Positions 21,266 to 27,552 of a stretch of DNA of 28,409 bases are shown piece after piece. The translations under genes and the position numbers were made by a program. Below the pieces are notes generated by a model. It made no database searches. It had not been told where the DNA came from and saw only the letters and a program-made list of their open reading frames with translations. Positions within the stretch are counted from its first letter, which is position 1. Every line of letters starts with the position of its first letter. The stretch is from NCBI GenBank assembly GCA_034409055.1, contig DAOUMU010000481.1, forward strand, positions 1-28,409, given 5' to 3'. The stretch is from DAOUMU01 sp034409055. Its GTDB lineage: Bacteria; Chloroflexota; Anaerolineae; 4572-78; J111.

Positions 21266-23536
21266 TTAATTGCTGCGCACACAGCGCACCGCGAGCGAGC
21301 CGGTTTTACTATTGTAGCTGGTCAGGCCGCTGGTAAAATCCACAAACCAGGCGACCTCCGCATCCCCAAACTGGGTGGTGGATGACCAGTAGCGGGCAGA
21401 TTGTGCGCCGGGAAAGTAGGTGGTATCTATGGCCGGGGTGGCGCGGGTGATGTCGCTGATAGACCGTAGTTCCTTGATGTTGGGTAGTCGCCAGTCGGTG
21501 TGGCTGCCCAGGGTCAGCGTTTCACAGGCGGTCAGGGCAGCTTCCCAGGTGATGGCAGTGGTTTCGGCCTGCTGCCACATCAGGCCAGTGGCGGTGTCGG
21601 TCACGGTGCCGTTACCGTTGGCGGTGAAGTCGGCGGTGGTACTGTTGCCCCCATTGTGGACGCAGCGAGCGTGAAAACGTTTGCTGCCGCCGGCGCTGAG
21701 CGTTTCGCTGAAGGGGTGCGCCCCGATACCGCCACCGGCATTGACCACCCAGACTTTGGTGGAGTCGCCTACCTGCGAGTTGGCCGTCCACCAGTATTCG
21801 GCGGCGGTTGACGGGAAGGCGGCGGGGTTCAGGGCCGGGTTGTTGTGGTCCAGGTCAACTAGGTTGAACAGGGCGTCATCGCCGGGCAATTGCCAGTCGG
21901 TATACCCGCCCAGAGTCAGTTGGTCGCAGTAGGTTGCGGCGATTGACCAGGTCATCTCGCCGCCATCGGTTTGCTGCCATATCAGCCCGGTTATCTGGTC
22001 GGTAACAGTACCGTTAGCATTATCGGTATAGGCCGGGGGATTGAGCAAGTAGTCCGAGTCTTCGCCAAAGGTGGCGGTGTAATCCGTCGTCTGACCTGTG
22101 TCCGGCAGGATCAACGTTGCCCCCGTTTCCTCGCTGGCCGAAAAGATGAGCGGCAGGTAAATCGTCACGGGCGAGCCGGAGAGAAACAGGAAATCTGTGT
22201 CGGCAATCGTTGGCATGGCGATGAGGTCAGAGTAGCGGTAGGCGTTCGGTTCTGGGATGAGGGGGAACCCGTTCAGGATAAGTTGGCGCAGTGCATTCAG
22301 GTCGGCCTGTTGGGCGATGGTGAGGCTCTGGTTGACCTGGGCCAAGTTCGTGGCATAGTGGTAGACAATCTCGCCGTCAAGTTCGCCGTAACGGGCGGCC
22401 ATGCTCAAAACCTCCGTACTGCTAACCGTTTCGCCGGCGATGAAGCGGCGCAACTGGGTAGCAATGTCGCGCCGGGTGTCTACAATTTCAGTCAGGGCCG
22501 GCTTTTGGATATTGACCAGGTCTGTCACCAACGCCTGCTGGGTGGGGGTCAGCGTCAACAGAAAGGTGATGCCGGCGGTGGCGGTGAGGTTGGCGTCGAT
22601 GGTGCCGCCGGTGGACATGACCGGGGTGTCTTTCAGGTAAAACGAGCCAAAATAAGTTCCCTGCCGTTCCGGGCAAAAGTAGACATCGGCCTCCAGCGAG
22701 CCGGCGTACCAGCTATAAATATCGCTGGCGTAAGTCATCAAGGCCTCTTTCACTTCCCGGTCAAGCCCCTGCATATCGGCCGGCTCCGACACCGCCGGCC
22801 AGTCGAGCATGCCCCGGTCAACCATTTGGGTGTTCAAAAAGGTGGTTTGGGTGGGGGTAAAAGAGGCGATGATGCCGCCCATCACCTGCGCCCGGTCGTA
22901 GCTCATTTGCCCGTCCAGCCGGTACAACTCGGCGGAGTAAGCCTTTACCGCGTCCGGGTCCAGCCCCGCGCTTCCCGTCGGCACGTCGCCTTCTAGCAGA
23001 CGGCGAAAAGCTTTCATCAGGACAAACCGCCGGTAGGCATAATCGTTAATCGAACTGACCTGGTTAGTAGCCAGGGTTTTGAGCTGCGCCTTTTGGTCAG
23101 CGGTCAAGATGTTCCACATATTAAAGGCGGCGCTGGTTAAAAAGAGGGGGTTGTGGCCCATATTACTGGGGTCGTTGTCGCGCAGGTATTGAAAGCCCCA
23201 AAAATCGGCCACCTTGCCGGGTGGAAAGAAGGAGTCGGCCCCCAGCGAGCCGGTTAAGAAGGCCAGACCGTCAAAAGCGATGGTGTTGCGCTGGGCCTCA
23301 TCGGACAGGGTTTGGCTGATGGTCATGGTTGGGGTTAGGACCATACCTGGAGTCAGGAAAGGATGTATCTCATCAGCCAGGAATGGCTTAATGGAGTTAG
23401 CCCTGCCAGAGTTGTTTCCACTTTCAGGGAAAGGAGGAATAGAGCCAGCCTTAACCACAACAGGCGAGAAGGCAATCATCAACACCAGGGACAGGAATAG
23501 TGCAGGCAAATAGATTGATAAATATCTGTATTTCAT
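21266..23536 (-). CDS. Secreted protein: LTxxQ-repeat domain plus two DUF1566 domains
   Basis: 756 aa. A Sec signal peptide (about 1-31, hydrophobic core LPALFLSLVLMIAF, cleavage after VVVKA) precedes the helical LTxxQ-repeat domain (about 70-470), which matches the neighbouring lipoprotein closely: FFPPGKVADFWGFQYLRDND, FVLMKAFRRLLEGD, YSAELYRLDG and YFCPERQGTYFGSFYLKD. The C-terminal third is two tandem DUF1566 (Lcl C-terminal) domains, each with GTVTD-x-TGL-WQQ, a TDWQLP or TDWRLP motif, a WW or YWSS segment and a final RCV. DUF1566 domains occur in surface or secreted proteins, some related to fimbrial or ligand-binding folds. Function is unknown. Its start overlaps the stop of a 28-aa leader peptide (ATGA). 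Confidence 0.82.
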   Translation of the reverse strand: MKYRYLSIYLPALFLSLVLMIAFSPVVVKAGSIPPFPESGNNSGRANSIKPFLADEIHPFLTPGMVLTPTMTISQTLSDEAQRNTIAFDGLAFLTGSLGADSFFPPGKVADFWGFQYLRDNDPSNMGHNPLFLTSAAFNMWNILTADQKAQLKTLATNQVSSINDYAYRRFVLMKAFRRLLEGDVPTGSAGLDPDAVKAYSAELYRLDGQMSYDRAQVMGGIIASFTPTQTTFLNTQMVDRGMLDWPAVSEPADMQGLDREVKEALMTYASDIYSWYAGSLEADVYFCPERQGTYFGSFYLKDTPVMSTGGTIDANLTATAGITFLLTLTPTQQALVTDLVNIQKPALTEIVDTRRDIATQLRRFIAGETVSSTEVLSMAARYGELDGEIVYHYATNLAQVNQSLTIAQQADLNALRQLILNGFPLIPEPNAYRYSDLIAMPTIADTDFLFLSGSPVTIYLPLIFSASEETGATLILPDTGQTTDYTATFGEDSDYLLNPPAYTDNANGTVTDQITGLIWQQTDGGEMTWSIAATYCDQLTLGGYTDWQLPGDDALFNLVDLDHNNPALNPAAFPSTAAEYWWTANSQVGDSTKVWVVNAGGGIGAHPFSETLSAGGSKRFHARCVHNGGNSTTADFTANGNGTVTDTATGLMWQQAETTAITWEAALTACETLTLGSHTDWRLPNIKELRSISDITRATPAIDTTYFPGAQSARYWSSTTQFGDAEVAWFVDFTSGLTSYNSKTGSLAVRCVRSN

Positions 23537-23619
23537 TTTCTTTCATCCTTTCTCAAGAATTTGTCCAGAAATAACTTTTCCCTTGAGGTTATTTGTAATA
23601 ATATTTGTTTGTTATTCAT
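23533..23619 (-). CDS. 28-aa leader peptide coupled to the secreted-protein gene
   Basis: A small frame (MNNKQILLQITSREKLFLDK then FLRKDERK) starts at an ATG preceded by AAAGGAACCAAAA, nearly identical to the ribosome site of the PEBP-fusion gene. Its TGA overlaps the ATG of the 756-aa gene (ATGA), so ribosomes finishing the peptide could restart on the large gene. It is basic and has no signal peptide. It may be a real micro-protein or only a translational-coupling leader. Confidence 0.5.
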   Translation of the reverse strand: MNNKQILLQITSREKLFLDKFLRKDERK

Positions 23620-23749
23620 TTTTGGTTCCTTTCGTAAGCATTTAAGATTTGGTGATATTTTCAAGAGCCAGTTTAGCAAACTTTGACGCCGGGCAATAGT
23701 GTTATTAAGCACGACTATTGGTTGGGAGCCGTGGTCTTTTTCATCGGTT

Positions 23750-23769
23750 ACCGTGACAATTGTCACGGT
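23750..23769. promoter_or_regulatory. Perfect 20-bp palindrome, likely operator
   Basis: ACCGTGACAATTGTCACGGT is perfectly symmetrical. It lies in the 215-bp gap between the minus-strand secreted-protein operon and the plus-strand two-component system, 65 bp before the kinase start. A dimeric regulator, possibly the neighbouring NarL-type response regulator, could bind it and control one or both units. That link is inference from position. Confidence 0.65.
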
Positions 23770-23821
23770 TGCGGGGATAAAGTAATGATTGTATACACGG
23801 GTTGGCTATGCGTTTTTATGA

Positions 23822-23827
23822 TATAAT
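23822..23827 (+). promoter_or_regulatory. -10 box giving a probable leaderless mRNA
   Basis: TATAAT ends seven bases before the ATG at 23835. Transcription from it would begin at or beside the A of that ATG, giving a leaderless message, which fits the lack of any ribosome site there. No good -35 is visible. Confidence 0.45.
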
Positions 23828-23834
23828 CCTCTAT

Positions 23835-25079
23835 ATGAACGAAAGAAACTCTCACACTGATGTAGTAGCCTCGCTGCCGTTAATGACGGTGCTGTGGTTG
23901 GGCTACTTGCTGGTATTGTTGTTGATTGACTACCTTCTTAATCCGCGCGCCATATTTCCCCCGTGGTATTATCTAATTAATGGTTTTATTGCATTGGCGG
24001 TGTTGGGGGTGGCGTTGTGGCCCAAAGGACGCGCCTGGTTGGGGAGCGCCTTTCTGCCGCTGGTGATTGGCTTACTGTCGGTAGTGCCGTTGATGATGGC
24101 CCAGTTAGTGATCATGCAACTGCCACCCGGCCCGGCTGGTAGTTCGGAAGCGGTGTTCCTGCGGGCAACACCGCTGTTGTTTATGGCGCTGGTGTTGGTT
24201 GCCTGGCAGTATGGCTGGCGATATGTCATTATGTTTAGTGGCGGGATTGCTATGTTGACGATGGGATTGCACCTGTCCTTTTTTCGGCCTGGTGGACCAT
24301 CGCTCTTGCCGCCGATAACCGTGGTGATTATCCAAACGATCAGTTTTTTGGTGGTTGGCTACTTCATCTGCAGATTAATGAGGCGATTGAAGCAACAGCA
24401 AGATTCGCTGGCGCAGGCTAACATCCAATTGACCGATTACGCTGCTACGTTGGAAGATTTAACTATCAGCCGGGAGCGCAACCGAATGGCGCGAGAACTT
24501 CACGACACTCTGGCCCATACGCTCAGCACGTTGAGCGTACAGCTTGAAGCGGCAAAAGCGTATTGGGAGGTTGACCCGACGACGGTTCAACAAATGCTGA
24601 ATAAATCGCTTACTGCTACCCGCTCCGGCTTGCAGGAAACGCGGCGGGCACTGAAATCGTTGCGGGCCAGCCCTCTGGAAGATTTGGGGCTGTTGTTAGC
24701 TCTGCACCAATTGGCGACCGAGACTGCCCAACGGGCCAACTTACACCTGAACTTGTCGCTGCCGGAGCGCCTCCCCTTCCTGATTCCGGCAGTAGAGCAG
24801 TGCATCTACCGGGTGGCGCAGGAGGCACTGGCTAATGCTATCCACCACGCTAACGCTCGTACGCTTGCGGTACAATTGTCAGTTGATGATGCCGGTGTTT
24901 TGCTGCTGGTGCGTGATGATGGTTTGGGCTTCGACCCACAACAGAGCCAAACGGTAGGACATTATGGTTTGTCCGGCATGCGCGAACGGGCCCAATTGGT
25001 GGGTGGGCAGTTAACCATTGACAGCCGGCCAGAGAAGGGTACAACAATTCAATTAACCATTAAGGATGTCATAAGATGA
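23835..25079 (+). CDS. NarL-type sensor histidine kinase
   Basis: 414 aa from the ATG at 23835 (MNERNSHTD); in-frame TTG (23802) and ATG (23808) starts are possible but sit upstream of the TATAAT. Five to six hydrophobic helices make up the first 180 residues, with no large external domain, so the signal is probably sensed in or at the membrane. A coiled stretch leads to the HisKA_3 dimerisation helix RMARELHDTLAHTLSTL with phospho-acceptor H223. The HATPase region shows EALANAIHHANA, RDDGLGF and GHYGLSGMRERAQ. Its stop overlaps the response-regulator start (ATGA). It faces the secreted-protein operon across a palindrome. Confidence 0.92.
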   Translation: MNERNSHTDVVASLPLMTVLWLGYLLVLLLIDYLLNPRAIFPPWYYLINGFIALAVLGVALWPKGRAWLGSAFLPLVIGLLSVVPLMMAQLVIMQLPPGPAGSSEAVFLRATPLLFMALVLVAWQYGWRYVIMFSGGIAMLTMGLHLSFFRPGGPSLLPPITVVIIQTISFLVVGYFICRLMRRLKQQQDSLAQANIQLTDYAATLEDLTISRERNRMARELHDTLAHTLSTLSVQLEAAKAYWEVDPTTVQQMLNKSLTATRSGLQETRRALKSLRASPLEDLGLLLALHQLATETAQRANLHLNLSLPERLPFLIPAVEQCIYRVAQEALANAIHHANARTLAVQLSVDDAGVLLLVRDDGLGFDPQQSQTVGHYGLSGMRERAQLVGGQLTIDSRPEKGTTIQLTIKDVIR

Positions 25080-25717
25080 AGATACTGATTTGCGATGACC
25101 AGGCTTTAATTCGCGATGGCCTGGAGCTACTGCTAAAACTAGAGAAAGATGTTGAGGTAGTGGCCCATGCTCAGGATGGCGCAGAAGCCGTGGAGCAAGT
25201 GGCCCGACACCAGCCCGATTTGGTGTTGATGGATTTGAAGATGCCGGGTATGAACGGCATAGAAGCGACCCGGCAAATCTGCACCCATTATCCGGCAGTC
25301 AAAGTACTGGCACTAACCACTTACGATGATGACGAGTGGGTGTTTGATGCTATTCGGGCAGGAGCGGCAGGATATTTGCTAAAAGATACGCCGCGTGAAG
25401 AGGTGATTAAAGCAGTACGAGGTACAGTTGAAGGAAAGTCTTTTGTGGACCCGGTGGTAGCGAGGAAACTGCTGGGGCAGGTAGCGGGTCAACAAACCCA
25501 ACCGGCCACGCTGCTCACCAGCAAACTAACAGGGCGCGAAGTAGATGTACTAAGCCTGCTGGCCCGAGGTCTCACCAATGCAGACATTGCCGCTCGGCTG
25601 CATCTTTCTGAGGGGACAATTCGCAACCACGTTAGCGCCATTATTGCCAAGCTGGATGTTGCAGATCGCACACAAGCAGCGGTGATTGCTATTGAACACG
25701 GTTTAGGGCGGGGGTGA
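25076..25717 (+). CDS. NarL/FixJ-type response regulator
   Basis: 213 aa. The receiver domain (1-120) has the acidic pocket DD at 7-8, phospho-acceptor D53 (LVLMDLKMPGMNG), the switch threonine in ALTTYDDD and the conserved lysine in YLLKDTP. The C-terminal LuxR-type helix-turn-helix (about 148-210: LTGREVDVLSLLARGLTNAD then LHLSEGTIRNHVSAI) binds DNA. It is translationally coupled to the kinase (4-base overlap) and is surely its partner. Targets are not shown, but the palindrome at 23750 and the divergent secreted-protein operon are the obvious candidates. Confidence 0.95.
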   Translation: MKILICDDQALIRDGLELLLKLEKDVEVVAHAQDGAEAVEQVARHQPDLVLMDLKMPGMNGIEATRQICTHYPAVKVLALTTYDDDEWVFDAIRAGAAGYLLKDTPREEVIKAVRGTVEGKSFVDPVVARKLLGQVAGQQTQPATLLTSKLTGREVDVLSLLARGLTNADIAARLHLSEGTIRNHVSAIIAKLDVADRTQAAVIAIEHGLGRG

Positions 25718-25910
25718 GAAACAGCATCGTGTCTTCCTTGAATTGAGGTTGGTTGTGCTGGCAAGGTTGAGCAAAAGTGAAGTTGGATTTGCCAGCAACC
25801 ACGGCACCATACCTCTGTTTGGCAGTGGAGTCTTCGGGTTTGTAGCTGTCAGTTTGGCAAAGTTGGGTGTAAAATACCTTATGTAAAAGTAACTTTATAA
25901 ACCACCGCCA
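25718..25910. other. Gap after the response regulator, no feature seen
   Basis: I see no gene, repeat or terminator in these 193 bases. They open a gene-free stretch that runs to 26925 and whose remaining parts are listed separately. Confidence 0.5.
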
Positions 25911-25951
25911 CAAGCTAAGTTACAGTCGGCGGGGCCATCGCTGACCCCGCC
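25911..25951 (+). other. Degenerate attC left half (R''-like)
   Basis: CAAGCTAAG differs by one base from CAAGCTAAC, the reverse complement of the core GTTAGCTTG that starts at 19072. It is followed by a strong hairpin GGCGGGG (25928-25934) / CCCCGCC (25945-25951). It could be the left end of the recombination site whose right end is at 26833, pushed apart by about 880 bp of later insertions. The match is imperfect. Confidence 0.35.
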
Positions 25952-26064
25952 GCTGCTTCCGAACCGCGCCCTCCGTCAGCCTATCCCTGGCATTACCCAG
26001 GGCTTTTGCTTCTGAGGGCAGCCTTCCCGCTGGGGCTTGCGGCTGGTTACCTACTCAGTCAAAG

Positions 26065-26315
26065 CCCTTCGACAAGCTCAGGACAGGCTGAGAGCCGTCA
26101 GCGGGTTATCCCGTTCCGCAACGTGATGGGGTTGTGACCGTAGAGCCTGTCCTGAGCGCAGCCGAAGGATTGCTGCTTCGCTTCGCGGCCGGTATCTGTG
26201 TGGGATGATTACTGCGTTCCGCTTGACGACGTAGCCCAAGATACATTCCCTTTTGGGCCTGCCTGTTAACCAATGTAGGCAGGTTGTGCTAGCCTGTCCT
26301 GAGCTTGTCGAAGGA
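26065..26315. repeat. Three copies of a dispersed CTGTCCTGAGC...CGAAGG repeat
   Basis: One copy (26065-26089, CCCTTCGACAAGCTCAGGAC and five more bases) is inverted relative to two others at 26144-26170 and 26291-26315 (AGCCTGTCCTGAGCTTGTCG followed by AAGGA). Copies 1 and 3 are inverted matches over 24 of 25 bases; copy 2 is more divergent (GAGCGCAGCCGAAGG). This short repeat is familiar from many environmental bacterial genomes. No coding capacity. Confidence 0.85.
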
Positions 26316-26810
26316 ACGCTTCCAACATAGCTTCACTTGCGTTAACCACACCTGCACTGGCGCGCAGGTGCTAGTGTAGCCACTGGCTAGCCGGGATAGA
26401 GAATATTCAGTTTATCTCTTCCCGCCGTTTCATCCCGCTTCTCCCGCTTGAGAACCAGTCGCCCCCCAGCGGATGATGCTGTCAGCCGAACCACCTCGGC
26501 GGTTGGACTTGATAATCTCCGCGTGATGCGGTATTATCTCACCAACATCAGTCTACAGCCTGCAAAGTACGCAGGACTTTGTTATCAAAGAACAATGATC
26601 AGTTGTCCTTTGCCGCCCATCCCCCGTCACAAGTGATGGTTTTGGGCGAACGGGTCGCACCAAGACGTTGGAGCGGACGCCAGACCGAATGAAAGGGCGA
26701 GGGGGTGCCGGTTGAGGTAGGAGCGATCAAACAACGGTTCTGAGCCAACTCTCTTGATTTGAAAGCAACCGGTGTTTTGTGGAGTACCGGTTCGGTTAGC
26801 CACGGCTATA
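26316..26810. other. Gene-free structured stretch
   Basis: No credible gene. Several hairpins are visible, for example CACCTGC-ACTGGC-GCAGGTG-like around 26350-26371 and an imperfect CCGAACCACC/GGCGGTTGG stem around 26488-26508. The minus-strand reading (with CTCAAGCGGGAGAAGCGGGA) has the look of a structured non-coding RNA or the end of a decayed insertion element, but I cannot assign it. Confidence 0.35.
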
Positions 26811-26842
26811 TGTGGCGCCGCTCAACTTAGGCGTTAGCACGC
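26811..26842 (+). other. Integron-type core site (R'), site c
   Basis: L' CCGCTCAAC (26818-26826), 6-base spacer TTAGGC and R' GTTAGCA (26833-26839) match site b in layout. GTTAGCACGC is the exact reverse complement of GCGTGCTAAC at 27512-27521, the end of the next cassette. A small hairpin GCCAC-GGCTATAT-GTGGC lies just upstream (26797-26814). Confidence 0.7.
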
Positions 26843-26925
26843 TCGTCGAAACAAAACGACTAGACTTTGTAGAATCTCAATATCCAAATTATCATAGGTC
26901 ATTCAAGAAAATTGGTTTGTATATT

Positions 26926-27507
26926 ATGGAATGGTCACAGATAATTCTAAACTCAGCATTTACATCCGCAATATTAGCCGCCATTGCATTCTTATCTAAA
27001 GGCATAATCGGGCGATGGATAGCAATGAGTATAGAAAAGTACAAAAAAGAACTTCAGACAGAACTAGCTGAACACCAAACAAGGTTTGCTAGATTACACC
27101 AAGACCGCGCTGATGCCATAGCTAAACTCTACAGGCTATTAACACACGCACAACGAGACCTACAAGTATTATCTGGAAACTTCGAGTATCCAGAATTTAA
27201 CTCGCAACTAGAAACAATTGGAGAAGGGCAACTCGGATATGAAAACTCTCTAAAAAGCATTGTGACTTTTTATCTGTACTTTGACGAGAATAGGATATAC
27301 TTTTCCGAGGACATCTGTGAAAAGTTAGACTCACTCTGCAAGAAAAGTTTTGATATAGAAACACTATACTGGCTAGAGCACAGTGGTGTAACGCCTCTAG
27401 ATAAAACCAAGCCTAAAGATAAGGCGTTGTACATAGTGAAAACGGAAATTCCAGAGATCCGAAAAAAACTGGAACAAGAATTTCGGGAAATACTGGGGGT
27501 ATATTGA
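26926..27507 (+). CDS. Cassette-borne small membrane protein of unknown function
   Basis: 193 aa from the ATG at 26926 (MEWSQIILNSAFTSAILAAI). An N-terminal membrane helix is followed by a long charged coiled coil (SIEKYKKELQTELAEHQTRF then ARLHQDRADAIAKLYRLL) and a helical remainder. The combination of one helix plus EHQTxFxxLHxxRAxxIAxLYxLL is one that I recall from hypothetical proteins in integron cassettes; function is unknown. An upstream in-frame GTG at 26812 is rejected because it would read through the core site. The gene is much more AT-rich than its surroundings, lies alone between a core site and a matching R'' four bases after its stop codon, and so has the form of a classic gene cassette. 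Confidence 0.75.
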   Translation: MEWSQIILNSAFTSAILAAIAFLSKGIIGRWIAMSIEKYKKELQTELAEHQTRFARLHQDRADAIAKLYRLLTHAQRDLQVLSGNFEYPEFNSQLETIGEGQLGYENSLKSIVTFYLYFDENRIYFSEDICEKLDSLCKKSFDIETLYWLEHSGVTPLDKTKPKDKALYIVKTEIPEIRKKLEQEFREILGVY

Positions 27508-27511
27508 AAAG

Positions 27512-27552
27512 GCGTGCTAACAATGCCAATGTCGTGCCAAGATAAATCCAGA
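27512..27552 (+). other. attC left half interrupted by the intron
   Basis: GCGTGCTAAC (R'' with extension) is followed by AATGCCAATGTCGTGCC. The GCTAACAA start is typical of attC sites and pairs with site c. The right half is not reached: sequence resembling a group II intron begins within about 40 bases. Confidence 0.6.

Noticed and set aside
25911..26000. tRNA or rRNA gene
   Set aside because: GC-rich hairpins suggested a structural RNA, but no TTCRA arm, CCA-side acceptor stem or rRNA signature is present. None was found elsewhere in the window.
26448..26636. 62-codon plus-strand frame after the repeats
   Set aside because: No ribosome site and no protein-like pattern; the region looks like structured non-coding DNA.
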